Assembly: GCA_010909165.1 (NCBI GenBank)
Contig: MU008161.1
Span: forward strand, 1,550,001-1,614,000
DNA: 64,000 nucleotides
Source: Anthoceros angustus
Lineage: Eukaryota; Streptophyta; Anthocerotopsida; Anthocerotales; Anthocerotaceae
Reading direction: 5' to 3'
Position 1 is the first letter of the stretch; each line of letters opens with the position of its first letter. Made by a program: the position numbers and the translations under genes. The notes under the pieces were generated by a model. The model did not search any database. It was given only the letters and a program-made list of their open reading frames with translations, and had not been told where the DNA came from. Shown in pieces: positions 30,818 to 41,977 of this stretch.

Positions 30818-32981
30818 TTATCTGAGTCTCATTGGCTGTGTCACATTTCCCGAATCCGAGCTGGAAGTTCCCCTGGTCGTTGAACCAGAATCTCCCAACA
30901 GGATGCCGTAACCTTGCATCTCGATCATCCTGTCTTCACAGTCGATGACATCAGCCTTGCTGTAAAACTCCTCAGCCTTCAGCAGCTTGGATCCCTTGAT
31001 CGCTTGCAGCATTTCCACGACTTCACTCATGGACGGTCTTGAGGTTCTTGACGACCCCACGCATGCCGCCGCAACCTGCCACCACAAACTGTTAGTCTCC
31101 TTTCTGCTGTCAGCTGATCTGAAGGGCTCCTTACAGCTGTAAGCTGACTCACCTGTGCAACTGCCCCAACTGCATGGAGCTCCTCTGCTGAAAGCGTGGA
31201 CAACATATGCGAGTCAACAATTTCGTGGACCCTCCCACTCTTGATCAAGGGGATTGAGGACAAAGCAAGGTTCGGCTCCTCTTCAGGTTTGGAATAGTCC
31301 ATCGGCTTCTTGGACGTGATCAGCTCCAGTAGTACAACCCCAAAGCTGTACACATCTGTTTTATCGGTGAGCTTGCAGTTGCGGTAATATTCCGGATCCA
31401 GATAGCCAGGAGTTCCCTTCACGAGTGTGAACACGTGTGTATCTTCCAAAGCCACCAGCTTGGAAAGCCCAAAGTCCGCAACTTTGCCGTTCAAGGCGTG
31501 GTCTAGTAGGATATTGGCAGACTTGACATCACGATGGATTATTGGTGGTGTTGCCTGAACATGCAAGTACTTGAGTGCCTCAGCTGTTTGAAGAGCAATC
31601 CTGAACCTTGTCTTCCAATCAAGCCCGGTGCCGAGGCCATCCTGCAAAGTGCCATTGGGTACGAACTCAAACACCAGCAACGGAATTTCCCCCTCGATGC
31701 AGCAGCCTAGAAGCTTGACGAGATTCCTGTGGTTCACTTGCGAGAGGATGTCCACCTCGTTTACGAACGACTCCACATCTTCGGCATGCTTTCCCATTTT
31801 AATGGCCACGGTTCTGCCATCATCCAAAGTCCCTTTATACACTGTGCCAAACCCTCCTCTCCCAACCTCGTTATCTGCGGAGAAGCTGCTTGTTGCTCGA
31901 TCCAGCTCAGCATAGGTGAAGAAGGTGCCTGTAGTGAGTCGAGCGGCACTCCCCTTCAACATGCCATTGATGGCAGGCGATCGGGCTTGACCAGAATTGC
32001 CGAATCTACGACTAGTCACAACATGTCGTTCAGAATACCTGCCTCTGGGTTTAGATCCATACTGCCGCCGATAGTACCGAAACCCTACAAAGGCTAGAAC
32101 AACAATTGAGATGACGACGGTAGACACCGCTACCGCTGCACCCACCAGAACAGATTGCTAACGTTCAGTTGCCAGAGCTTTCTTCAGTACTCAACACCAG
32201 AAGAAACCTGGACAGCAAGCAACATGGGTCTACCTGCCACTGGGAACGTCTTCCCCTTCTTCCCCTGATCGGTACTGGTATTCGAGCTGCCTTCCCCTGC
32301 CAAGGCCCATTCGCGTTCAGACAGGTTCCTTCTACATACCAAGCAACAGTGGAGGACAAGGAGAGGGAGCAGGACCAGGAGCGGGAGCTTTCTGAACCGG
32401 AGGCGGTGAAGGCGAAGGCGAAGGCGAAGGCGCAGGCGAAGGCGCAGGCGAAGACAGGACCCTGACGAAAAACTGCATTCCATCCAGGCAGTCTGCACTA
32501 GTGTCGGTACTGGTTTGCCCGGAGCTGATGAGGTATACCGTGCCAGCGAAGGGAAGAATGAGCGTGAAATCGCCTGACCCGTTGAAAGGATTACCCCTGT
32601 TCGCGATCGAGCAGCTCGTCAGGTCACTGGCTGACCAGAGCTGTGTCACGTCATGGATTTTGTTGTCGAACAGGAACCCTAAGGCCATGGCAACATTAAC
32701 AGGCAGCCACCGAGATAGGATGAAACGCCATGAACAAGCATGGCAGCCAGCCGCTGCAAACAGCACACCATCTTACACAAGGAATCGTTGACGTAGAGCG
32801 TCACATTCTCTGCCCACTTCTGGTAGAAGCTCGCGTCGGCCTCAGGAAACCAGTTGGGGTTGGATTCTAAGCCTCCGACACGGTACTTGACAGCCTGGGC
32901 GTGATCCACAGGAGCGGCAGCCAACATGAGAGCGAGCAGCGCGAGTGCCATCCCCATCCTGGCCATCCTTGACGACGCCAT
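30818..32981 (-). CDS. Receptor-like kinase with phytocyanin-like ectodomain
   Basis: Five exons (32981-32777, 32678-32340, 32296-32234, 32135-31153, 31075-30818) join in phase (1, 1, 1, 0) at GT-AG sites into about 615 aa. Residues 1-30 are a signal peptide (hydrophobic ALALLALMLAAA, then HAQA). Residues about 31-142 resemble phytocyanin/early-nodulin-like domains: VKYRVGG, FYQKWAENVTLYVNDSLWF, DNKIHDVTQLW, TSCSIAN, LPFAGTVYLISSG, ADCLDGMQFFVRV. The first His and the Cys of the copper site are kept, but the HC pair has become DC. A SPAPSPAPSPSPSP stalk (about 143-180) looks like an arabinogalactan glycomodule. A membrane segment (about 203-225, VSTVVISIVVLAFVGF) precedes a WAK-type Ser/Thr kinase with GRGGFGTVYKG, VAIKM, HRDVKSANILL, ADFGLSKL and GTPGYLDPEYY, all catalytic residues present. 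It should act at the plasma membrane; ligand unknown. Confidence 0.85.
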
Positions 32982-33576
32982 CTCTGGCTATGCCGAGCCT
33001 CCTCCAACTGCAACTTGGTAACCACGTGCACTCTCGAGGCTGCTGGCTACCGCATAATCTTCTAGCGCTGTCGTTTGGCAGCACAGCTTCCTTTCACTTT
33101 CCTTAGCTGCTGCGACCGCGACCGCGGCCGTGCAATCTTAGCTCCATGTGCAGGCTGCAATCCGTTGTATAAAGGGACAAGTGACAGTAAAATATGCTTG
33201 CCCTCCTTGAAACTTCGATGGCTGGCGAGAAGGCGAGAACTGGGGCTGGCTTGAACGCTTCAACTTTGAACTTGGAGATGCTGCGCACTTCCAGGGCCCG
33301 AAGGCTCCAAGAAATATCAGATAGTAGGAGCGTGAGACGTACAATAGACTCGACTTGACTTGACTCGACTCGACTTGATTCGACTTGACAGAGCTGGAAG
33401 TGCCTGGGTATCGATTCGATGGGAATTATGGGATCCGGGTAGCCCGCGGGGAACAAACGTAAGTCTCAGCCTCGGATGGTCTGCGAAAGTTCACAATGTA
33501 CTCTAGCATAGGAATGCGTTAACGGTTGAACACTAGTAGGGGAATGCGTTTACGGTTAAATAGTGGCGTGCACATA
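32982..33576. other. Upstream region of the receptor kinase
   Basis: Promoter and leader of the minus-strand kinase presumably at 32982-33200. No coding region recognised. A partial direct repeat (gggaatgcgttaacggtt / gggaatgcgtttacggtt) lies at about 33512-33560. Confidence 0.4.
33347..33389. repeat. Pentanucleotide repeat (GACTC/GACTT)n
   Basis: About eight to nine consecutive gactc/gactt units. Confidence 0.9.
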
Positions 33577-33628
33577 GGAGGCAACCAGGACTGAACTGAT
33601 GACCTATCGGACTGCAGCCCATTGCCCT

Positions 33629-33631
<3 letters not shown>
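33577..33631 (-). repeat. tRNA-like element, copy 2, cut by a microsatellite
   Basis: The minus strand reads gtagggcaatgggctgcagt, then ataggtcatcagttcagtcc and tggttgcctcct, the layout of the tRNA-like element at 28810-28876. Its A-box side is interrupted exactly where the (CAA)n array begins, suggesting microsatellite growth within or next to a retroposed copy. Confidence 0.4.
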
Positions 33632-33709
<78 letters not shown>

Positions 33710-33725
33710 CCAACAACAACAACAA
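33630..33725. repeat. (CAA)n microsatellite
   Basis: About 32 units of the trinucleotide with one interruption (acaccaac) near 33709. Confidence 0.98.
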
Positions 33726-33879
33726 TTTTATTGATGTCCACTAACTAAGGATGGATATAGCGTAAAAAAGAGTGAAAAAATTGAGTACACATACATACAT
33801 ATGAAGTAGAGAGGCGCTAATTGTGTGATACAAACAAGAAGGCAATCGAAATAATCAATGACCAGTGTCACGAAGAGGT

Positions 33880-34375
33880 CGGGGTTGAGGCTGATCACCA
33901 AGGAACTCATCACCAAGAAAAAAGGCCACGTATCCACGGCTCGAACAGCCTTAAAAGCTGGCAATTTCCTCCTTATTTTGCAACTACCCAAAGCATGAGC
34001 ACCCTTGAAAGCAGGTAATTTCTTCTTCTTATTTTACCACTGCCCAAGGCATGAGACTCCAAAATAACCAACTGATCACCATGAAAAAAAGGCCACCTAG
34101 CCCAAGGGCAGGAGCAGCCGTAAAAGCAATTTCTTGTTCTTGTTTTACCGCTGCCCAAGGCATGAGGCTCCAAAATAACCAATTGATCACTACGAAAAAA
34201 AGGCCACCTGTCCCCAAGGGCAGGAGCAGCCCTAAAAGCAGGCAATTTCTTCTTCTTATTTTACCACTGTCAAGGTAGCCGTAAAAACAAATAATTCCTC
34301 CTTTATTATTTTACTACTGCCCAGGCACGAGCAGCCTTAAAAGCACGTAATTTCTCTTATTATTTTGCCACTGCA
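33880..34375. repeat. Tandem repeat array, unit about 110 bp, decayed
   Basis: Landmarks recur in order: aaaaaaggccac (about 33918, 34085, 34195), caggagcagcc followed by taaaagca, aatttcttcttcttatttta, ccactgcccaaggcatgag, ccaaaataaccaa and tgatcac. The last two complete units are 110 bp apart; outer units are truncated. Confidence 0.85.
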
Positions 34376-34379
34376 CGGG

Positions 34380-34408
34380 TCTACTACCACTGAGCTATAC
34401 CATGTGAG
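34380..34408 (-). repeat. tRNA-like A-box fragment, copy 3
   Basis: The minus strand reads atggtatagctcagtggtag, an A-box-type start, directly after the 110-bp array. No B box follows. Short and weak on its own; listed because of copies 1 and 2. Confidence 0.3.
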
Positions 34409-34833
34409 GTGACACAATTTTAAGCGAAATGACATATATACTTCGTTTTTTCTTAAATGCTTTTATCTACGCACCTAATCACTGAAGAGAAAGCAGGTAA
34501 CTTGCGTGCGCGTAGTGCCAGTCAGGCTCCAGGAGGTCAGCAACGAGCCCGCGTGGTTGCGAGTCTGATTCCGGCTTTGCTAAGCTCGCAAAGTTGAGCT
34601 GGTTACTGGACAGGGAACTCGTGGACGCTTCATAGGATGCAAGATCAGCGTTGCACAGGCAAGATCAGCGTTGTACAGATCTGCGCGTCGCCTCTGTGAT
34701 GCGATGCCATTCCGAAGGCTCAGTGTCCGGCAATGCGTTCCGGGGACGAGTGGTGGCTGCCGGGAATGGTGCACGCAGGGATTCCGCAACTGACCTGCCC
34801 AAGGTGCCAGCTTGCAAGAGCAGGGGGGTTGTG
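34409..34833. other. Upstream region of nodulin-like gene 2
   Basis: Probable promoter and leader. Includes a 16-18-bp direct repeat of caagatcagcgttg(c/t)acag at about 34640-34678. No gene seen. Confidence 0.4.
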
Positions 34834-37800
34834 ATGGTCACTCAGAACATGGAGGGCAAGAATTGGAGGTTTTGGCCAAAGTGGGATCGATGGATATGCC
34901 TGTCGGCTTCTATGGTTCTCATGGTAAGGCCGATGGTGCCAATTACGTAGCTCTTCTACGGCAGGTGACATGGTCCTTGCCGGCCGAATCTGAGCTGATC
35001 GTGTGATACGTCCGTTTCCAGGGTTGCAATGGCTTGACCTACACATACGCGATCTACAGTGAGCATTTGAAGCAGAAGCTTCACTATGGTCAGGAGCAGA
35101 TTGACGATATAGGAGCGGCTAAGGATTTTGGGGCAATTTTGGGAGTTCTGTCGGGGATATTGTACAACTTTTATCCACCTTGGGTTACGGTTTCAATTGG
35201 CGGGGTACTCCACTTAATTGGCTATGGCATGGTAGGTCTTCTCCCAGCATATGAACTCATGAGCAGCTCTCGTGGTGCGTGTGTCACATCTGTGCTGACC
35301 AAGATGATTGCGTAATTGTCGAATTCAGGTCTACTTGACGCTCATGGGCAAAGTCTCATCATCATTGTGGATGGTATGTCTGCCTTGTCTCGGAAATTCG
35401 GTTCTGGATTATGCCGGAATGCTATTGAAGTTTTAGGATGTTGCTCTTATTAATTTGTCTGTGTGGTTGCCTGGGAAAGGTAGCTGTGTTTGTATTCTGC
35501 CTTGGGCGTGGGTGGTGATGGCTTTGTTGACACAGCGGCGATCATGACCAGGTACTTGTTTTCTCATCAAATTCCACCTTGGACACTCTTGGGTAGAGAA
35601 TGCGTGAATAATTTGATCCGTTTTGCCAGTGTTCAGAATTTCGATGATCATCCTGGCACGGCCATGGGCATCATCAAGGCCCAAGTGGGAATAAGTGGTG
35701 GAATGTTTGTCGTGGTATTTTGCTCTCTCCCTACCAGCACCTCTCAACTGTACTGAGTGACATGAAGTAGTGTGGAGCTTCTGCCTATGTTATGCTGACA
35801 CTTTCAGATTTCTTGCTTGACCAGATATATGACGCGTTTCTTGAGCCAGATGTGGAGAGATATCTGTTGTTGGTGACCCTTGTTCCATCCATAGCATATT
35901 TTCTCGGGGCATTTCCTACCAGGCCATTTCTGGGTGAAAGTCTTCACCACGACAAGTCCGATGATACTCAACGATTTTCAGTTTCTTATGTAATTTTCTC
36001 CACCAACGTTAAAAAAATTCTACATTCCATGAACATCGACTTGTTCTGAACTAGTAGCGGTATATGCGTGTCTTGCAGGGCTTGACAGTGTTCCTTGGTC
36101 TGTTTCTAATGGTCACATATACAGTCAAGGTAAGCTGAGCTCTTTGACTTAAGCCAAAGTATGATTCTTGTAAGTATACATACTGGAAAAGGCTTTGTCT
36201 TTTCACACACAGTCTTACATGTGAGACTGGTTGCTGGCAACCATGGAATTCTCAGGCAACCTCGAGCCTAGCAGAGCATATGATGGGCCCTGTTGCACTC
36301 GTGATGGTTTTTACTGTCATTGTCTTATACACGGTGCCGGTATGCTTCCTTAACACAAGTACTCAGATTATACTTAAGTTTCTCTATTGTTGTCTTTGGC
36401 TATGCACTGCATGATGTAGCTGTTGCCGGACAGTATCATGTGCCCAGAAACATTTGAATTTTTCTTGTGCTCCTGCTTGTAAACTACTGTGAAATCAAGT
36501 CTGAGACCTTAGCCATCCGGCTTCAAATTCAGGTCGTTTGCAGACCTGTCAGCCTTCTGGAGGGCTTGTTTTCTAGAAAGCCCTCAAGAAAAGCTGAGAG
36601 TTTGGAGCTTGACACCGATCCAGAAAACAGGGTGGGCAGCAGCAAGATGATTGAAATTCAACCTTTGGTCCTTTCTGAAAAAGCTCGTTCTTTTGATGAG
36701 GATCTCGGATCCGAGGATGACCATGAAGCTCTGCTGGCAACCATGTCTTTATCTGAGCTATCACCGCACTTCGAGAAGATTGTTGAGCCAACGCTGTGGG
36801 AATCTCTTACAGGCCTGGACTTTTGGTATGTGGCAGTTGCTTGTGATTCTGCTTGTTATTATGCTAGCTGTCCCATGGACTGACTATGAACACTGCTTCT
36901 CCTCTGTTGTCTGACTTTTGCATCTAGGCTCGTAACATTTGTGGTGATGGTGGGAGGAGGGACTGGACTCGCTATTATTAATAACTTCGCGCAGGTGAGA
37001 AGTCAAAATCCAGCTCGAGTTTACTCTACATGCCTGAGCGTATTCTAAGTCTATTTTGGAGTTTGTCATAGGAACCACACTAAGAAGGGCAGCGCCTGCA
37101 GGCAGGGTGGTTGTTGTTTGAAATCTGCTGAGGGCATTATTTGTTGGCAGAGGAAAGTAATGGCATCCATTGCACTGTTTCTTTGGTGGTTCTAATGAAA
37201 CTTGCTGATGACATTGGTGGGATGTCCAGATTGGGAAGTCATTAGGTACTGATGGCGTGGACCTGTATGTGGGACTGATCAGCATTTGGAGCTGTTTCGG
37301 ACGTCTTCTAGCCGGGTACACCTTACCCTCTGCATGCCTTCCAGTAGGAACAATAGAGACACGTAAAGTAGTTCTGATCCTATCCACCCTTAGTCGTGTT
37401 TACAGTTTTGGATCGGACTACCTACTCGGAAGAGGTTATCCAAGGCCGTTCTGTCTCTTCATCTCCCAAATGATCATGACAGTCAACTGCATACTACTAG
37501 CTACTGGAGGTACCTGAGCACTACCACCCCTCTGTGTCCAATATTTGTCTTTGTTAAGACCCTTTTCGAACATAATTTGGGCCCTTCCTGTCGTGCCAGG
37601 AGCGGAAAGTTTATACCTGGGATCAGCCTTGGTAGGATTGTCTTACGGTTCCTATTGGAGTCTTACTCCCCCAATAACCTCAGAAATCTTCGGATTGCGG
37701 CATTTCACGTCCCTCTACAAGATCATGACGTAAGTGACCTGCCTGCTTCTTGCTATGTGTCATGCGTTGAGAGCCGGCTGACCATGAAAAGGTGATTGCA

Positions 37801-38054
37801 GGTTTAGCTCTCCTGTAGGAGCCTACCTTTTATCTGCTAAAGTAGTAGGTAGCCTTTACGACAAGGAAGCCAGCGTGTACCAGGCATCCATGATTGGCAA
37901 ACCTGGGTTTGATCTTGGAGAAAACAACTGCATGGGACCCCGGTGCTTCAGCGGGGCGTTAGTCTTTCTGGCTGCAGCCAGTTTCACGGGCGCTCTTGCT
38001 AGTCTCTGGTTCACTTCCCGAACCAAGAAATTCTATTCTAACCAAAGACACTAA
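34834..38054 (+). CDS. Nodulin-like major facilitator transporter 2 (multi-exon)
   Basis: Exons resolved with phase: 34834-34923, 35022-35231, 35329-35373, 35484-35551, 35630-35714, 35825-35989, 36079-36129; later exons lie near 36190-36340, 36530-36824, 36928-36993, 37230-37315, 37400-37510, 37600-37731 and 37802-38054. The start ATG 34834 gives MVTQNMEGKNWRFWPKWDRW. The Nodulin-like domain follows (CNGLTYTYAIYSEHLKQKL, IGAAKDFGAILGVLSG, GTAMGIIKAQVGISGGMF), then a Ser/Glu-rich loop (about 36550-36820) and an MFS half (VDLYVGLISIWSCFGRLLAG, LVGLSYGSYWSLTP, EIFGLRHFTSLYK, VGAYLLSAKVVGSLYDKE). It is the inverted paralogue of the gene at 24871-28195, with the same exon sizes in four of the exons compared. 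Its stop lies only 18 bp from the stop of the next gene on the other strand. Confidence 0.85.
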
Positions 38055-38072
38055 ATAACATGGAAGGAAGCC

Positions 38073-38492
38073 TCATTCCCTTTTGGCAGATGTCCCAGCG
38101 GAGAGATTTTCAAACAGGATCTGCACCTCCTTCAACCCTGCACGAGGTGATGCCCGTTGAGTCAGGAATTGGGATAGCATTTGGAGGCCCTGATTCGTGG
38201 TCTCCTGCTGTATCTTAAACGCCTCTATTCTCTGCTCCAGGTCCCGGACCAGGATGACAAGTTTTTCCATTTCCAACCTTTCCTGGGTTCCTTGTGTTCG
38301 AATGGTTGCAATTTCGGACATAGTCTCGTCTAGTTTCCCAGATATATGGTCCAGCCGAGAGCGGAGATCTTTGCCGGCGTCTACCAGTACATCGTGTACG
38401 TGTGCGAATTCATCCGTGAAAGCATCGTAAACCTGACTTAGTTCGACGTCCTCGTCTTGTCCTTCTTCGGAGCCGCTGGCAACAGAGTCCAT
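38073..38492 (-). CDS. Small acidic coiled-coil protein, function unknown
   Basis: 139 aa from ATG 38492, intronless. Residues 1-20 are acidic (SGSEEGQDEDVELS). From about 40 to 110 it is a continuous amphipathic helix with heptad-like hydrophobics (LRSRLDHISGKLDETMSEI, LEMEKLVILVRDLEQRIEAF). No catalytic or targeting motif is seen. It is divergent from the RBM34-like gene over a 247-bp spacer and convergent with nodulin-like gene 2. I do not recognise the family; biogenesis- or kinetochore-type small coiled-coil subunits look similar but cannot be distinguished by eye. Confidence 0.65.
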   Translation of the reverse strand: MDSVASGSEEGQDEDVELSQVYDAFTDEFAHVHDVLVDAGKDLRSRLDHISGKLDETMSEIATIRTQGTQERLEMEKLVILVRDLEQRIEAFKIQQETTNQGLQMLSQFLTQRASPRAGLKEVQILFENLSAGTSAKRE

Positions 38493-38739
38493 CGTGTTTT
38501 TCTTCTGCTGTGCGAATCCAAAACGACAGGTGCGAATGCTTGAATGACTCTGAGCACATCCTGCCGCTGCGCCGCTTCGCCCCCCGTTGGTGCGGAACGG
38601 AGCCCGTTGGACTTCATCTCTCCCGTTGGCCGGTGGTTGTTATTAGGGTTGGGCCTGCGGTACACCTTTTGCGGTTCTGCCTGTTCGGATCTTGTTGGGA
38701 TCGAAGTTTCCCCATTGCACTGCGGCGCCCCATGTGGCA
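38493..38739. promoter_or_regulatory. Short bidirectional promoter region
   Basis: Only 247 bp separate the start codons of the coiled-coil gene (-) and the RBM34-like gene (+), so regulatory sequence must be shared. No TATA box is obvious. Confidence 0.5.
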
Positions 38740-40949
38740 ATGACGACCGGAGGAGCGGAGGGTGAGAAAGATTTGTTCGGGGCTTCCTCTTCTGGAGGCT
38801 TATCCATATTTGTGAACAATCCGTATCAAAGGCGGGCTGATCCGGTGGAGCCGACGGAGGCTCCTCCTGCTGAGGAGAAGAGGAGGATCAGGAAGAAGAG
38901 GCTGAGCAGCGAGAGTGGTGCAGAAGGCAGGGAGGCGTTCGGGGATAGTGCTAGGAAGTACAGGAAGCTTGAAGAAATTCCGCAGTTGGCCCACAAGGAT
39001 AGTGTAACCCCTGCTGAAGCCGGGGATGCACAGGCAGGAAAGGGTGACGTTAGGAGACGGAAAAGGAAGGTGGCAGAGAAGGGGGAGGAGGGCGGGGTAG
39101 GGGTAGACGTAGGGGCGAAGACGGGTAGTAATATTGTGGGTGATGAAGGAGTCGTCGAGAAGAAGAGTAAGAAGAAGAAGAAACGGAAGCAGGAAGATGG
39201 GAAGGAGCAATTAAACGAGGGTGGGCCGATAGGGGGGGAAGGGTTATCGAATGGCCAAAATGTGGAGAGTGCAGAAGCTGTCGGCGAGGAGAAGAAAGCA
39301 GGTGGGAAGACACGCCGTGCTGGTTCCAAAGGGGCGGTGCAGGTGGAGAAGGAAGAGGATTTCGGTGAGGAGGCTGCAGTCGCTGGCGGGAATGTGGAGG
39401 CTGCTAGTCCAGGAAAGCGAAAGCGAGGTGAGAGTGATGAACTCGTCGTGAAGAAGAAGGCGAGAGCAAGCGCTGAAGAGGAACAGGAACGATTGCTTCG
39501 CACAATTTTTGTTGGGAATTTGCCGACCACTGTGAAAAAGAGGGATCTGATTACAGAGTTCTCCCAGTTCGGAGCAATTGAGTCGGCGCGGTTACGGAGT
39601 GTTCCGTTAGTTGATGTAAGTTTGCGTTGTGTGAGCAGGGTGTGATTGATTTGCAAGGGATGTTGCACTTGCTTACTGAGGGTTTGTCCGTGTCCTGCGA
39701 TCACCAGACGAAACTCCCCAGAAGGGCTGGTGTCATTACCGGGAAACTGAACGAGCAACGAAGCAGGTATGTGGCACAGCTGAGCGTCGTGGCCGAGTTG
39801 TGGCAGTGGGATGGTGTGACTGATATTCATGTTCCCTATTTGCCTGCAGCCTCAACGCCTATGTCGTATTTACCTCGCAGGAAAGTGCAACGGCTGCACT
39901 GGTTCACAACATGAAAGAGGTATGTACGGTCTAGAACTGGTGCGGCCTTGCATTGCTGCATGCCCCCTGTCTCCTTTATCTCAGGAGCGTTTCTCGGCAA
40001 CTTGGAATGTGTCTGCAGTTTCAGGGTAAACACATTCGTGTGGATATGGCTTCGGCTCCAAGCAAAGCAGGAAGCAACTCTGTTACGTATGACAAGACTC
40101 GAAGCCTTTTTGTTGGGAATCTCCCATTCGATGTAGAGGTATGCATGCCTGCTTCCCTCTCATGTCACTCGTGGTGTTTACGATGCTTTCAACTCTTTTT
40201 TGAATTTGCTGGCAAGTTTGATCCCTCATTCCCCACCAACAAATGCTGTCGTCTCCGTCTCAGGACGAGGAATTGATAGCTGTATTTGCTGGACCCGAGA
40301 GTGAACTAGAGGGCGTCAGAATAGTTCGAGATCCCAAAACCAGCATTGGCAAAGGGTTTGCCTTCGTCCTCTTCAAAACAAAGGTAAGTCACATCCGATG
40401 CTGGCCCTGGCCCTGGTAATGGTCCTGTCCCACTTTCCTTACTCTCAGTGGCTTTGCTAACCATAGCGACGCGTACTCCTCCTGCAGGAGGCTGCCAGTC
40501 GAGCCCTTTCCAAGCGATCTGTAACCTTGAGAGATCGCAAGTTGCGTATTTACAGGCTGGGCAATTCCCATCAGATAGAGAAACAGAGGCAACATAACGA
40601 GCATAGGAAGAGCGCCTTGAAGAGGTCCTGGGAATCGAGTCGTGCTAGTGGGGACGAGCCTGCCTCAAAGAACCCTAGGGGACCTTTTCCATATGAAGGT
40701 GTGCGAGCAGGCAAACAGAAGGGGGGCAGGCCGGGAAAGCGGAACTCCGGGGTTGCCAAACCAGCGGCATCGAAGGGTGTGAAAAGGCGAGGAGATAATT
40801 CAGCCGAGCCCCCGAGGAAGAAGCGACCAGCTGTCCTGGCCCGGAAGGCGGCAGCATTGGGCAAGCCTGGAGGAGGGCAGCAGCCTTCTGTAGGAAAGAA
40901 ACGCAAAAGAGTCGAGAAGCCCAGTAAGGGCCGCAAGAAACAGAAGTAG
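38740..40949 (+). CDS. RBM34/Nop12-like nucleolar RNA-binding protein
   Basis: Six exons (38740-39615, 39708-39766, 39850-39919, 40019-40138, 40264-40383, 40488-40949) join in phase into about 568 aa. Residues 1-245 are low-complexity, alternating acidic and basic clusters (KKKKRKQEDGKEQ). Two RRMs follow: RRM1 from about 253 (RNP2 TIFVGNLPTT, RNP1-like SLNAYVVFTS) and RRM2 from about 366 (RNP2 SLFVGNLPFD, RNP1 GKGFAFVLFK). The last 110 residues are Lys/Arg/Gly-rich (KKRKRVEKPSKGRKKQK), a nucleolar-type tail. This order matches RBM34 in animals and Nop12 in yeast, which take part in 60S ribosome assembly; function here is by family. An upstream non-ATG extension is not used because the first in-frame ATG is 38740. 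Confidence 0.87.
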
Positions 40950-41977
40950 GTCGAACTGTAGTGACATCAAGAGCAGTCTCGTCGCCGCGAATTGGATTCC
41001 AAAGGCAGCTGTCGTGAAGGTTGTGAGCTGCTAGCCTTCTAGTGTACACTACCTAATGACCCACTGAGGATGATATACTCAATTCCTCGCTTTAAATTAT
41101 GTCTGAGCATACCTATTGTTTTCAATGATAAATACAGTACCCAATGGCCACAACAGTGTGAAGGAGTGCAGGTAACATCCACGTATGCAGCGGATGATAC
41201 GTGGGCCGGCCTGTCCCCCCTGGTCCGAGTTGGCAAGACGAAGGACAAAACGAAGCTGCTGGGCTTGATGCTCGCGGGTCTTCTAGACTATTTGTAGGCT
41301 GAGCATGCTCCTTCGTCTTCTCGGGGCTCCGGGGGCTGGACTAGTTAGAAGTTGAACTATCACGTTCGAAGGCACACGAGTCGCAGAGTCGCAGCTCACC
41401 CGCTTCCTGTTGCGTTCAATTGTCCGCTTCACTAAGTGGTGTCTCTCCTACGCCAAGGCGCTTGTAGGGATTGGGAGGCATCAGACGTGCTTGCAGGTCT
41501 GCTGCTCTTCTTCATGAAGGAAGCGTTTTGCTTGTCGCTCTCTACCCGTGTTGGTGGGGAAGCGGTCTTACCATGCATTAGATGTAACCTTCGAGGGAAT
41601 TTTTGAGTTTGTTTGCATGCAGCGCCAGCTCTTGCATTGCATTCTGTTTTTACACCAAGCTCCGGTGCTCCTGATGTCTCAACGGAGAATTCATGTCTCG
41701 GACCAGTCGGTGTAGCTTGCTTCCAGGTGTTGCAGTGTATAGTCCTGTGCTTAGTTCGTGGCAGTGGTTCTGCGTTTTGTTTGATGAGGCTAGGTTGTTG
41801 TCAATTCTTGCGGAGAGTAGAGGTGATCTTCCGCATAATGTTCGGGCACTCTACTGGCCTGAGTGTTTGGACTGGTTCAAGGTGAAAATTCTCAATGCTT
41901 ATTTAGTTTTATGACGGTCCTTTCGGTTGCAGGATTCCGATTTTAACATTGTGCTGACAGTCGGGGCTAGACCGAGC
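40950..41977. other. Spacer and leader of the transaldolase gene
   Basis: 3' UTR of the RBM34-like gene followed by upstream sequence of transaldolase. A 5' UTR intron is plausible at 41882-41934 (gtgaaaattc to ttgcag). Frames at 41613-41914 look non-coding. Confidence 0.4.

Noticed and set aside
33630-34375. CRISPR-like array
   Set aside because: Microsatellite and decayed tandem repeat without uniform repeats and spacers; eukaryotic context.
38826-39830. 334-aa minus-strand frame
   Set aside because: Antisense of the low-complexity first exon of the RBM34-like gene and crosses its introns; Ser/Pro/Phe-rich artefact.
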